In this document: piece after piece, positions 54,838 through 63,347 of the stretch | How positions within the stretch are numbered: the stretch's first letter is position 1 | How the letters are laid out: each line of letters opens with the position of its first letter | Source: an uncultured Chitinophaga sp. | Lineage (GTDB): Bacteria > Bacteroidota > Bacteroidia > Chitinophagales > Chitinophagaceae | Length of the DNA stretch: 64,000 nt | Reading direction: 5' to 3' | Assembly (NCBI RefSeq): GCF_946479755.1 | Contig: NZ_CAMLHC010000026.1 | Span: forward strand, 49,787-113,786 | Program-made: the position numbers and the translations under genes | The notes under the pieces: generated by a model | The model's database searches: none | What the model saw: the letters and a program-made list of their open reading frames with translations, nothing else | What the model was told of the DNA's origin: nothing

Positions 54838-55999
54838 ACGATTTAATCTGACAGTTAGGGTTAATTTTAAGTAACCACACTTTCAATCAACCCTTTAAAA
54901 CTGCCAGAAATGAATGTAGCAGCTAAGTTAATCAAAAACAAAGTAGGCCTGCTCAGATTGGCCGAAGAATTAGGAAATGTATCACAGGCATGCAAAATCT
55001 TCGGCTACAGCCGTGATAGTTTTTACAGATACAGGGAGCTATTTGAAGCAGGAGGAGAAGCCGCCCTTCAGGAAATTAGCAGAAAGAAGCCCATATTAAA
55101 AAATCGGATAGAACCTGAAATAGAAACGGCCGTTGTTGAAATGGCAACCTTAAATCCTGCATTTGGCCAGCTCCGAGCTAGTAATGAGCTTCGGAAACAG
55201 GGTGTTTTCATTTCACCAGCGGGTGTACGATGTGTCTGGCTACGGCATGATCTGGAAACCTTTAAGAAGCGTCTTAAGGCGCTTGAAGCCAGATCTATAG
55301 GGGAAGGCATGGTACTTACCGAAGCCCAGGTTATAGCACTGGAACGTGCCAAAGAAGAAAAGACTGCCCATGGCGAAATAGAGACACATCATCCTGGCTA
55401 TCTGGGCGCACAGGACACCTACTACGTGGGTACTATCAAAGGTGTCGGCAGGATCTACCAACAAACGTTCATTGATACATACACCAAGGTTGCTTTTGCC
55501 AAGGTCTATGACCGGAAGAATGCCCTTGTGGCTGCGGATATGCTCAATGATCGTGTTCTTCCCTTCTATGAAGAATATGGGGTTCGCCTGTTACGCATCC
55601 TCACTGATCGGGGTACAGAATACTGTGGTGCCAGGGAATACCATGAATACCAGCTTTATCTGGCCCTCGAAGACATTGACCACAGCCGGACCAAAGCCAG
55701 AAGTCCTCAGACAAATGGTATCTGCGAACGATTAAACCGAACTATCCAGGATGAGTTCTATGCCATTGCTTTCCGCAAGAAAATCTACACTACGCTCGAA
55801 CAGTTGCAGGAAGATCTCGATATCTGGCTAAACGAATACAATACAAACAGAACACACACCGGTAAATATTGCTTCGGAAGGACACCATTACAGACTTTTG
55901 AGGAAACACTATCTTTGGCCAAAGAAAAACAGCTGGACGATATACCGCCAGCTGCCTGATATTTTTACCCGACTGTTAGATCAAATCGGAACTATTACA
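54838..55999 (+). mobile_element. IS481-family insertion sequence (1162 bp)
   Basis: Imperfect 28-bp terminal repeats (23 of 28 match): TGAAATAGCTACGATTTAAT from 54838 and, complemented, TGTAATAGTTCCGATTTGAT at 55999. A 7-bp duplication CCTCATA flanks it. It contains a single intact transposase gene and sits inside orfB of the IS3 element. Confidence 0.92.
54910..55959 (+). CDS. IS481-family transposase
   Basis: A 349-residue DDE transposase with N-terminal helix-turn-helix (LLRLAEELGNVSQACKIFGYSRDSFYRYR) and catalytic core: D in TYYVGTIKG / FIDTYTKV area, D in RILTDRGTEY, and E in ICERLNRTIQDEF. Intact and in the normal orientation within its element. Confidence 0.9.
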   Translation: MNVAAKLIKNKVGLLRLAEELGNVSQACKIFGYSRDSFYRYRELFEAGGEAALQEISRKKPILKNRIEPEIETAVVEMATLNPAFGQLRASNELRKQGVFISPAGVRCVWLRHDLETFKKRLKALEARSIGEGMVLTEAQVIALERAKEEKTAHGEIETHHPGYLGAQDTYYVGTIKGVGRIYQQTFIDTYTKVAFAKVYDRKNALVAADMLNDRVLPFYEEYGVRLLRILTDRGTEYCGAREYHEYQLYLALEDIDHSRTKARSPQTNGICERLNRTIQDEFYAIAFRKKIYTTLEQLQEDLDIWLNEYNTNRTHTGKYCFGRTPLQTFEETLSLAKEKQLDDIPPAA

Positions 56000-56006
56000 C
56001 CTCATA
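56000..56006. repeat. Target-site duplication of the IS481-family element, right
   Basis: CCTCATA follows the right inverted repeat; identical to 54831-54837. Confidence 0.9.
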
Positions 56007-56130
56007 AAGCCCTTGGTTATCTATCTCCTGGCAAATACGCCGAACGATTTTATCAAGGACTATTGCATGAAAAGCTCTAATCCTGACTGGCTTAGTTTTA
56101 GGGGAAGCTTACAAAGTCACATATGTCAAC

Positions 56131-58779
56131 TCACTTATGGCTTTTATCTAATGAAAGTTCCAATACCTTTGGGGGTTCATTCAACATCCAACTCGGCAAT
56201 TTCTCACCTTTGAGATAATAATTAAAAAAGTCCAACATTCTACGGGAATAGTCAACAGCTGCGTCCCCACCAACCATATGTCCAGCCCCTCTGTACTGTA
56301 GAAAATAAGAGATCTTCCCCAATCGTCGTAAGCCGGTAAAAAACTCAATTCCTTGGCCAACCAGAACATCATCATCCTTATTATTATGCATAACAAGTAT
56401 CGGAGTAGTAATCTTATTAATTCTAAAAACAGGTGAGTTTTCCAAATACAGATCAGGTTTTTCCCATAGGGTGGCACCTATCCTATCGCGAAACAACTCG
56501 TATTGTCCCTGCCTAGAGTACCCTGAGCCAATAATAGATCCATAAGCACTTACAAAATTTGTAAACCCAGCAGCTGAACAGGCCGCTGCAAATCGATTTG
56601 TATGAGTAATAATATAGTTTGTTTGAAACCCTCCAAAACTATGCCCTTGCAATCCCATCTTAGTAGAGTCAACATACGGCAATCTACTTAACGTATCAGC
56701 GGCGCCCATGATCGTATTAAAGGAGCTACGACCAGGATATCCAATTTCAAAGTGAATATCCGGAGTAAAAACCAAATATCCATTACTAACGAAATAAGGA
56801 ATGTTCATAGGGCCCGCGGCAGGCTCTGGACGAATAAACCCATTAAGAGATTCACTAATCTTCTCATAATAGTAAAATATAATAGGGTATTTATTTTGTG
56901 GGTTGAAGTTTTCCGGTTTATATAAAATGCCTTGAGATTGCTTCCCATCACGTGTCTTAAACTCGACAAGTTGCGTTTTCAGCCAATTATACCCGCTCTC
57001 TGGATGTACATAGCTTATTTGTTTAAACTTAGTAAAATCGTACGTTATGTAAAAATTAGGAGAGCTCTCAGCGCTCATCTTTTGCACCAAATACACAGGG
57101 GCATCCTCAGCTTTAATAGGAATATAGCGTCCAAAATAAGAACTCTCATCAGGTCCAACGAACATAGCATTCTCCATTACCAATTTTTCAGGTCTCCCCA
57201 CACCATTATGTCTCAGCTTATAAAAACCATCTTGTTTAGTTTTCTTAGAAAAGGCACTTAACAAAACTTCCTCACCTGTCCAAGTACTTGGAGAAAATAC
57301 AAAACGAAAAACGAGATCATCAATTTTTCCTCGCCCTTGAGTCAAATTAATCGGTGATCTACTCGTCACTAAATCAATCTCAAAAATATCATTCTGATCA
57401 TATAGATAGACAATGTTATCGTCCTTTGAGAATCCAGCTACACCGATGTTAAGGTACTTTGAAAAAGGTATATCATCATCTGTATAAGTTGTCCACGTAG
57501 TAGAAATTCCAGAGGTAATATTTTTCCTTTCCCCGGTTCTTACATTATAGCAAAAGTAATCTTGGAGCTCAGAATTAAAATAGATTATCCACTTCCCCGT
57601 AGGAGATAACACATACGAATCACCATCCCTATCATCAGGTTCTGTAACTTGCCTCCTCGATCCATTTGACAAGTTTAGCAATATGCGTACAGGAATGGAT
57701 TTTTCATTCCAATTCCATTCCCCCCTGTGACCAACAGACTTATAAACAAGACGAAAATTGTTATCTTCTTTGGGAAATATACCATTTTTGAAAACAAAAG
57801 TTTCTCCATTCTGTTGAACCTGGAAAAGCCTATTATCTTTCAAATTCCAAACTCCAAGAGATCCGTAGCCCCCGGTTTCAGAATCAAAATTCCGACTTTT
57901 CAAATTACTGTCAGCATAAGTCCAAATAACAGGCTCTGCACTACTTTCTCTTTTGACACTACTATTTTTTCGAATTTCGCAAAGTATATAGGTTCCATCA
58001 TCACTAAACCTACTAAGGTGAGAAAGTTCCGATCCAGCACTAATCTCCACGATAGGAAATCTACTTTTCGCCTTGGGATCAAAACCATGATCATAGCACC
58101 ACAACAATTTTCCATTCATATCACTCTCAGATTTCTCATGGGTGATAAAAACCAGTTTAGTCCCATTTTTGTTGAGAAGCAAATTTTTAGGCTCATATCC
58201 ATTATAAATCTCATTAATGTGACGATCTTGAAGGCTAATTTTTTTTAATGTGTATTTAACACTGTCAATTTTGCACTTTAAGATTACTACTCCTCCTTCC
58301 TCACTAACTATATAATTATCAACATTTTCGTAACAAATTGAGTCTCTATCATTTGGGCCCAAAATAGTAAATGTATTATCTTTCCTTAAGTATGCTAAAT
58401 ACTGCTTCCCATTATTTTTAAACGATGTATAAATTTTCACATTAGGTATAGATTTTTGTACCGAGCTACCCAACGTTAATAATGTAAGAATATCGGGATT
58501 TTGAATATATGCTATCCTCCTCCCGTTGTCCAAAAAACTGGGATACCCACATCCTACCAACTCCCTCTTCCACTGCTTTTGAACTCCTTGTATTACTAAA
58601 CTCACTTTCTGACGCTCTGGCTTATTCAGTACATAATATGAAACATATTTTCCGTCATTTGTAATCTTAGGACTAACTGCTGTCGACCAATTTTCAAACG
58701 CATCTATATCAATAGGAGGTTTCTGAGCAGACAGATGAGTAAAGCTAAGAGAAAATATTAAAATAAAAATATATTTCAT
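56131..58779 (-). CDS. S9-family prolyl-oligopeptidase-like peptidase
   Basis: An 882-residue secreted peptidase with signal peptide (MKYIFILIFSLSFTHLSAQ), an N-terminal propeller-like region and a C-terminal alpha/beta hydrolase domain. The nucleophile is in LQGHSFGGFQTNY (about residue 715), the aspartate in NNKDDDVLVG (~803) and the histidine in GAGHMVGGD (~832). It probably cleaves short peptides in the periplasm. The gene is AT-rich and ends 17 bp from the IS3 element. It opposes the SusCD operon. Confidence 0.92.
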   Translation of the reverse strand: MKYIFILIFSLSFTHLSAQKPPIDIDAFENWSTAVSPKITNDGKYVSYYVLNKPERQKVSLVIQGVQKQWKRELVGCGYPSFLDNGRRIAYIQNPDILTLLTLGSSVQKSIPNVKIYTSFKNNGKQYLAYLRKDNTFTILGPNDRDSICYENVDNYIVSEEGGVVILKCKIDSVKYTLKKISLQDRHINEIYNGYEPKNLLLNKNGTKLVFITHEKSESDMNGKLLWCYDHGFDPKAKSRFPIVEISAGSELSHLSRFSDDGTYILCEIRKNSSVKRESSAEPVIWTYADSNLKSRNFDSETGGYGSLGVWNLKDNRLFQVQQNGETFVFKNGIFPKEDNNFRLVYKSVGHRGEWNWNEKSIPVRILLNLSNGSRRQVTEPDDRDGDSYVLSPTGKWIIYFNSELQDYFCYNVRTGERKNITSGISTTWTTYTDDDIPFSKYLNIGVAGFSKDDNIVYLYDQNDIFEIDLVTSRSPINLTQGRGKIDDLVFRFVFSPSTWTGEEVLLSAFSKKTKQDGFYKLRHNGVGRPEKLVMENAMFVGPDESSYFGRYIPIKAEDAPVYLVQKMSAESSPNFYITYDFTKFKQISYVHPESGYNWLKTQLVEFKTRDGKQSQGILYKPENFNPQNKYPIIFYYYEKISESLNGFIRPEPAAGPMNIPYFVSNGYLVFTPDIHFEIGYPGRSSFNTIMGAADTLSRLPYVDSTKMGLQGHSFGGFQTNYIITHTNRFAAACSAAGFTNFVSAYGSIIGSGYSRQGQYELFRDRIGATLWEKPDLYLENSPVFRINKITTPILVMHNNKDDDVLVGQGIEFFTGLRRLGKISYFLQYRGAGHMVGGDAAVDYSRRMLDFFNYYLKGEKLPSWMLNEPPKVLELSLDKSHK

Positions 58780-58931
58780 ACAAAAAAAATTTTATCCAAT
58801 TAATACATTGTTTTGTACCTAAATAGATACAAACTGAGGAAAATAAAGTAGTAGGAAAGCATTTATATAAATTAAAAAAAGGAAACACCCAATCTGGTCT
58901 GTTTCCCAAAATTCAAAATCAAAAAAAATCA

Positions 58932-58959
58932 AAAAAAGGGAGCTAGTGCTCCCTTTTTT
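58932..58959. terminator. Bidirectional terminator after peptide gene 1
   Basis: AAAAAAGGGAGC and GCTCCCTTTTTT form a 12-bp palindromic stem with loop TAGT, 11 bp downstream of the peptide gene stop on the minus strand. Confidence 0.88.
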
Positions 58960-58970
58960 CTGCTGATTAA

Positions 58971-59207
58971 TTAATCAACATTAGTTACAATAATATCTCC
59001 ATGTACGCAAGGAGCACCAAATTGAGTAGTAGCTAAAACTGGAGAAAGCGGATTCTGTTGGAATTTTCTCAGCTGTACTTCAACTGTGCAAAGACCTCCA
59101 TCACCAGGAGTGTAAATTTTATTATTGGTACGAGCGCTAGAAGCCAGAGTACCTGCAACGATAGCAACAACTGCTGCTGCTGACAGCAAAACTTTAACCT
59201 TTTTCAT
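58971..59207 (-). CDS. Small two-cysteine secreted or anchored peptide 1
   Basis: A 78-residue protein: MKKVKVLLSAAAVVAIVAGT, a basic start and hydrophobic stretch, then LASSAR, NN and IYTPG. Cysteines C40 and C67 are 27 residues apart; the second is in FGAPC. The same pattern is found in the peptide at 61865 and the broken copies at 62259 and 62512. It resembles small exported peptides of Bacteroidota (DUF6520/NVEAL-like), but membership cannot be confirmed. No double-glycine leader is present. Confidence 0.8.
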   Translation of the reverse strand: MKKVKVLLSAAAVVAIVAGTLASSARTNNKIYTPGDGGLCTVEVQLRKFQQNPLSPVLATTQFGAPCVHGDIIVTNVD

Positions 59208-59381
59208 GATTGTAATTTTGAAGGAATTAAAAATAGCCTACTCTGTTATAAGGGTTTTCAGCTTCCCCCTTTTCTGAGTACAAAGCCGAGGGTACCGCTC
59301 CGCATAAACACTCAGTATCATTGCGCAATTTCTTTAAGTCAATAATCTAGTCACTTTCACCTTCCACTATATCTCAAAAAA

Positions 59382-59903
59382 CTATTCCCCTCCTTCTAAA
59401 TCGAGGGCCATTAGTAACTGCTTAGCATCAACCTCAAAAGGAAACACCCTCAGCAACCTCTTATTTTTAGGATATACACTGGTATGAGGAACGCCTTTTA
59501 TTTCAAAATGTCTCATATAAAGCGCACCTGTATCAATACCAACCCTAACATGTGGATACTTCTCAAGTCCAAAATGTTTATTAAAATTTCTAACATCGCT
59601 CATTGGAGCTACACTTAAAAAACAAATATTGGTATTCTCAAATTTCTTAATATTTTTTACAATACTCTCTGTTTCAGCTCGACAATGCTGACAGTAGGGT
59701 TCAAAAAAAATTAAAACAGTTTTATCTGACTTAGGAAACGCATTGACATTAAAGATAGAGACACTATCAATAAGCAACATATCAATTGGGGGAATTAGCT
59801 CACCCTCTCTATCTGTCTTCCCAGGCACATCACGTTTACATCCAAGTAAAAAAAATACAATCAATAATATAGAACACACAAAAGTAAGACAAAAAATTTT
59901 CAT
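59382..59903 (-). CDS. TlpA/redoxin-like thioredoxin-fold lipoprotein
   Basis: A 173-residue lipoprotein (lipobox LLGC, cysteine 22) with thioredoxin-like fold: redox motif CQHC (C71, C74) in IFFEPYCQHCRAE and cis-proline P139 in IKGVPHTSVY. It may maintain or form disulfides in the periplasm, plausibly in the two-cysteine peptides encoded on each side; that link is inference. It is 27 bp downstream of the GT-C-like gene on the same strand. Confidence 0.87.
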   Translation of the reverse strand: MKIFCLTFVCSILLIVFFLLGCKRDVPGKTDREGELIPPIDMLLIDSVSIFNVNAFPKSDKTVLIFFEPYCQHCRAETESIVKNIKKFENTNICFLSVAPMSDVRNFNKHFGLEKYPHVRVGIDTGALYMRHFEIKGVPHTSVYPKNKRLLRVFPFEVDAKQLLMALDLEGGE

Positions 59904-59930
59904 ACTTTTTTATTTAAGGATTGTAAAACT

Positions 59931-61499
59931 CTAATAGCTAACTGATGGCAAAGGGCCTTCCTTTTCCCTTCCTTGGAGCAATACATAATCAAGTAACAAA
60001 AAATTTGAAGACAGGCACAACAATAGAGGGAAAATCTGAAATCTCAATGCTACAGGTGACGCAAATACACTGAAGCACAAATTAAAAATCCAGAAGCAAG
60101 TGAACAATATCCACAGCTGAAAAAGCCTGGGATTTTTTTGTCTTCCTTTCAAAATTAAGAATGATATACTCATCATAATGTAAACAGCATTCATTACCGC
60201 ACAAATAATTGGATAATAGTCTAGTGTCGATACTGAATTACTTTTAAATCGTGTAGTTAACTTCCTTTTATCTTTATCATATCCAAACCATGCCCTAGCA
60301 ATAGGAGATATTGTATCTGCACGAAATCCATAATTCGCCAAAAATTCAACTGGGGGAGCATAATACTTCAAAAAATTTGGCCATAGATACATTTTTACGA
60401 AATCAATAGGATATGCTTTGATAATGGCGGCGCCATATTCTTTATATAAAGGAGCAACTTGCGCCCATTTTTTCAGGTCAGATGCTGTCGTATCTTTCTC
60501 AAAGAGCTTATGCATATATATTCTTAATGGTGAATAAGGAAGCCACATATAAACTGCACTAACGTCCAGCATCTCTTCTGGATACCTAAGTGTTGAGACC
60601 CTTGTTGTATCTAAATAGTGTCGTACCATGTAATCTATGCCCGAAAATTTTTCAGGAAGATTCTTACGTCTTGAAGAATCGACATACTGATAGGCATATA
60701 TAGCATTATTGGCCATTTGCCAGCCAGAAAAAGGTGAAAACTGATATAGCCCAGTTAGCTTTTTGTAATGCAATGCAGTATCATTGATAAAAATCCCAAC
60801 ACCTAAAAACATCAATATCACTCCTATAAACTTCAGCCTAAGGTGACCCTTATTTAGGAAAAAAGCGATTGAAGATATGACGGGATAATACAATGCATTA
60901 TATCTAACCATAAAGGCTAACAATACAATAACTGAATGCAAACAGACCAGTTTCCAATTAGGATCAAACATTACCCAAACCAATGTAGTAAACCAACATA
61001 TACTTAGCGCTATAAAAATGCTATCACTAGATACATAATTTGCCAAATATAGCATTACAGGACTAATGGTAACACACACAAATAAAATTATTTGAATCCC
61101 CCTTTTTATGTTAAAAAAATAAAATAGTGTCAGCAGCAGCCAAAACGTACTAATCTGAAGCGAAAAATATTGAAACACCACCAAACTAACATCACTTCTG
61201 GAAAATGTGCTAAAAATTCTTAAAAACTTAGAATATCCAACAGGATAAATATCTATATCTAAGTTATAAAACGCGCTACCTATATATTTGTATGAATCGC
61301 CATTGATAAACGCAGCATTGGGATAATAATATTTAAATATAGCCAATTGCACAACCATGCTTATTACACTCAGCCCGATCAAAAGCCTATAAAATCGGCT
61401 TTTAAATACAAAATCTCTAAAGAGCAATGGAGAACCATCTTCATACCCGGGAGAATTATAAAACAAATCTGCCATATGGTTTATATCATTTTCAAACAA
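59931..61499 (-). CDS. GT-C-like multi-spanning membrane protein
   Basis: A 522-residue protein with about ten hydrophobic helices. An early periplasmic loop (INGDSYKYIGSAFYN ... YPVGYSKFL) and later RYNALYYPV follow the pattern of GT-C glycosyltransferases such as the ArnT/PMT group, where the acidic residue in the first loop is catalytic. Its acceptor is unknown; it may glycosylate an exported molecule. It is co-oriented and probably co-transcribed with the TlpA-like gene and lies between two peptide genes. Confidence 0.65.
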   Translation of the reverse strand: MFENDINHMADLFYNSPGYEDGSPLLFRDFVFKSRFYRLLIGLSVISMVVQLAIFKYYYPNAAFINGDSYKYIGSAFYNLDIDIYPVGYSKFLRIFSTFSRSDVSLVVFQYFSLQISTFWLLLTLFYFFNIKRGIQIILFVCVTISPVMLYLANYVSSDSIFIALSICWFTTLVWVMFDPNWKLVCLHSVIVLLAFMVRYNALYYPVISSIAFFLNKGHLRLKFIGVILMFLGVGIFINDTALHYKKLTGLYQFSPFSGWQMANNAIYAYQYVDSSRRKNLPEKFSGIDYMVRHYLDTTRVSTLRYPEEMLDVSAVYMWLPYSPLRIYMHKLFEKDTTASDLKKWAQVAPLYKEYGAAIIKAYPIDFVKMYLWPNFLKYYAPPVEFLANYGFRADTISPIARAWFGYDKDKRKLTTRFKSNSVSTLDYYPIICAVMNAVYIMMSISFLILKGRQKNPRLFQLWILFTCFWIFNLCFSVFASPVALRFQIFPLLLCLSSNFLLLDYVLLQGREKEGPLPSVSY

Positions 61500-61864
61500 G
61501 AATTAATACCAAATAAAACGTAGCTGGGCAACTACCAACAAAAAAAACGTTAGACAAAACTAAAACCCAACTTGTTTACAACTATTAGATTTGTAGAATG
61601 AGGCATAGATAAAAAGGGTTTTACAAAAACAACCAGTAGAAGAAAATAATAGGGCCATTATCAATTGTAGACTAAAAATTCTACACGTATGAAATGGCAC
61701 TCGATTATAGATGTAAGTTACATAAGAGACTGAATCCAAGCAAGAACTAACAGAAAACCGAAACCACAATCTAGCAACAAAAATCGTACAAAACGCCGTT
61801 TAAAACCAACAACAAAATTAAATAAACCTTGTTAGATCTTTCAATATACAATTGATAACACAGA
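61500..61864. other. AT-rich intergenic region
   Basis: About 365 bases between the GT-C-like gene and peptide gene 2. Short minus-strand frames in it lack a signal peptide, the AR/NN motif or the paired cysteines of the neighbours, so I do not call them genes. It may hold the promoter of the downstream operon. Confidence 0.6.
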
Positions 61865-62107
61865 TTAGTTTTCGAGATCAAAAGTTCCACCACGTGCACA
61901 CGGGGCTCCTGACAACGTCGTCGCAAAGTATGTCCCAAATGGATTCTCAGCAAACCCTCTTCCTGATAGTGGTACAATGCACTTATCAGTTTGAATAGGA
62001 TCCGGAGTATAAATTGTGTGTCTCACTCTAGCGTTTGACGCCACAACACCTGCACATATCGCTGTAGCAGCGACGCATATCAACAATAAAACTCTAACCT
62101 TTTTCAT
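61865..62107 (-). CDS. Small two-cysteine secreted or anchored peptide 2
   Basis: An 80-residue paralogue of peptide 1 starting MKKVRVLLLICVAATAICAG; the longer frame (MYNFSD...) is less likely because it displaces the signal. It has ASNAR followed by TIYTP; cysteines C43 and C70 are 27 apart, the same as in peptide 1, with NP and FATT at matching positions between them and GAPC at the second. Function unknown. Confidence 0.8.
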   Translation of the reverse strand: MKKVRVLLLICVAATAICAGVVASNARVRHTIYTPDPIQTDKCIVPLSGRGFAENPFGTYFATTLSGAPCARGGTFDLEN

Positions 62108-62258
62108 ATCTGAAAAATTATACAATAAACAATATCAGCTTGCTATTTCATAATACCGTTACTAGATTACGCCAATTTCACTATTAAATTTTGGACAGAG
62201 ATTACAAATTTATATCCAAAACAAAGTTGACCATAAGACCAATCATCCAATTTTACTG

Positions 62259-62491
62259 CTAATTAACTACATTAGTGGTAAGCACCAGATCACAAGATCC
62301 CGGTACATTAGTTACCAAGAACCCAAAGGCAGTAGCATTCAATATAGCCTTTCCACTAACTTTGATATCACAGAGGCTATTGGCTAAACTCCGTACATAA
62401 ATAACATTGTTATTGCGGGCACTTAAAGCTAAAAAGCCGAGGAGATACCAACAATTACCAGAGACGTAAAGAAAAAAATTGTTTTTCTCAT
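62259..62491 (-). pseudogene. Two-cysteine peptide gene 3, frameshifted
   Basis: The frame MRKTIFFFTSLVIVGISSAF stops at TAG. One base added to the T5 run (GCTTTTTAG), or a -1 slip there, restores ALSARNNNVIYV and the rest, ending SCDLVLTTNVVN, with two cysteines 26 apart (C...GSC). This is either a broken gene, a sequencing error in the run, or a frameshift-dependent gene. Confidence 0.75.
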
Positions 62492-62511
62492 AACTTCGCT
62501 GGTTTTTAAAA

Positions 62512-62727
62512 TTAAACGACTAGATAATTCAAATACAAGTCTGCTTCAACAAGATACAGGATAATAACTTTGAATTCCGCAGCATCCTTGCAAGAGTCTA
62601 ATTTAATGTAGCTATTGTAAAGGTGAATGTATATAGACAACATTGTTCGCTCTTGCTTTGGCTGCGAGAATGCCTGAAACTACCGCAATATTAATCGCAG
62701 CAAAAAGCAAGACATTAACTTTTTCAT
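62512..62727 (-). pseudogene. Two-cysteine peptide gene 4, degraded
   Basis: Restoring one base in the A5 run after ATG gives MKKVNVLLFAAINIAVVSGI followed by LAAKARANNVVYIHS. A second frameshift near there is needed to reach DSCKDAAEFKVIILYLVEAD and a stop at 62512. Only one of the family cysteines is clear. The copy has at least two frameshifts. Confidence 0.65.
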
Positions 62728-62795
62728 GGCAAAAAATTTAAACATTTGTTCCTAATACGCAAAGGAGCAATTAAGTGATGTGATAAATGTGTGCC

Positions 62796-63125
62796 TCACT
62801 GCCACTTCACCTCTCCCGGCGTCTCCTGGAACACCCGGTGAAACGCCCGTGCAAAACTCCCCGAGGTACTATACCCTAAGGTAATAGCCACCTCTTTTAC
62901 CTGGTGATCCTGCTGCAGGAGTTCTTTGGCGTAGTTCATCGCGCGTTCAAGCTGATACTGATAAATAGTTACGTGGTAGAGCATTTTAAAACCTTTTGTT
63001 AGTTTGCTTTCACTAAGACCGGAGAAGTGGACCAGGTGCTGTATATCTATTCTTTTTGGGGGCTGTTCGTCGATGAATGCTTTGGTCTTAATAATAGCTT
63101 TCTCTTGGAACTTTGTCAGTTTCAT
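62796..63125 (-). CDS. AraC-family DNA-binding-domain protein
   Basis: From MKLTKFQEKA (109 residues) the protein consists almost entirely of an AraC DNA-binding domain: IQHLVHFSGLSESKLTKGFKML and VKEVAITLGYSTSGSFARAFHRVFQETPGEVKW. No ligand-binding domain is present. The frame extends to 63161 (MIHCQY), which is less likely. It lies at the edge of the AT-rich segment and could regulate it, but no direct evidence exists. Confidence 0.82.
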   Translation of the reverse strand: MKLTKFQEKAIIKTKAFIDEQPPKRIDIQHLVHFSGLSESKLTKGFKMLYHVTIYQYQLERAMNYAKELLQQDHQVKEVAITLGYSTSGSFARAFHRVFQETPGEVKWQ

Positions 63126-63300
63126 CAATTGATGGTTATGAGGGTATTGGCAATGTATCATGCGATATACGTTTTACTCTAAAGTTGCAATCGCAATTAA
63201 AAGTTAGGACAATTTTGCCGGATTTTCAATAGAAACTGAAAGTTTTTTAAGCAACCGAAACCGGCTGCATTATGCTCGCAGCAAGGGTTACAAAGAAAAG

Positions 63301-63322
63301 GGCAGGGAGAGAACTCCCCGCC
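63301..63322 (-). terminator. Probable terminator of the gene at 63348
   Basis: GGGAG and CTCCC with loop AGAA, extended by GGC/GCC across one mismatch; on the minus strand a CTTTTCTTTG stretch follows. Weak but suitably placed. Confidence 0.5.
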
Positions 63323-63347
63323 GGAGCTTGTTGAGTCGATAAATACG

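Larger units (their letters stand above)
54050..56080 (+). pseudogene. IS3-family transposase OrfB, interrupted by IS481-family element
   Basis: In the -1 frame after A7G the DDE transposase begins [12 protein letters not shown] and has the catalytic D in VWSIDFM, D in RTDNGPEF and E in FIERKNG. It runs to ERPH, where the inserted element brings a stop after two codons. Translation resumes at 56000 as PHKALGYLSPGKYAERF and ends EKL at 56080. Removing 54838-56006 restores the frame. Confidence 0.9.
53726..56113 (+). mobile_element. IS3-family insertion sequence (interrupted)
   Basis: Ends TGTAGACTTCCCC at 53726 and TGTAAGCTTCCCC (complement) at 56101-56113 match at 11 of 13 positions. Inside are orfA and a frameshift-fused orfB that is split by the IS481-family element at 54838-55999. 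Without that insert the element would be 1,219 bp (less one 7-bp duplicate). No clear target duplication is seen at the outer ends. Confidence 0.85.
48290..62790. other. AT-rich, probably acquired segment
   Basis: From inside the SusC gene to just before the AraC gene at 62796, codons shift to A/T-ending forms (TTA, AGA, ATA, AAT). Hand counts: 33 of 60 bases are G/C at 48181-48240, but 22 of 60 at 48301-48360 and 21 of 60 at 48541-48600. The IS elements inside have a more balanced composition. The right edge is approximate. Confidence 0.7.

Noticed and set aside
53606..56130. Composite transposon carrying the whole AT-rich segment
   Set aside because: Only one IS3-family copy and one IS481-family copy are present, nested; no second flanking copy is found at either end of the segment.
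61560..61977. Two short minus-strand frames of 68-69 codons before and within peptide gene 2
   Set aside because: They lack the peptide family's signal segment and cysteine spacing; one is antiparallel-frame overlap with the real peptide gene.
58971..62727. Peptides as double-glycine-leader bacteriocins
   Set aside because: No GG or GA leader cleavage site, and no C39-peptidase ABC transporter or immunity gene seen in the window.
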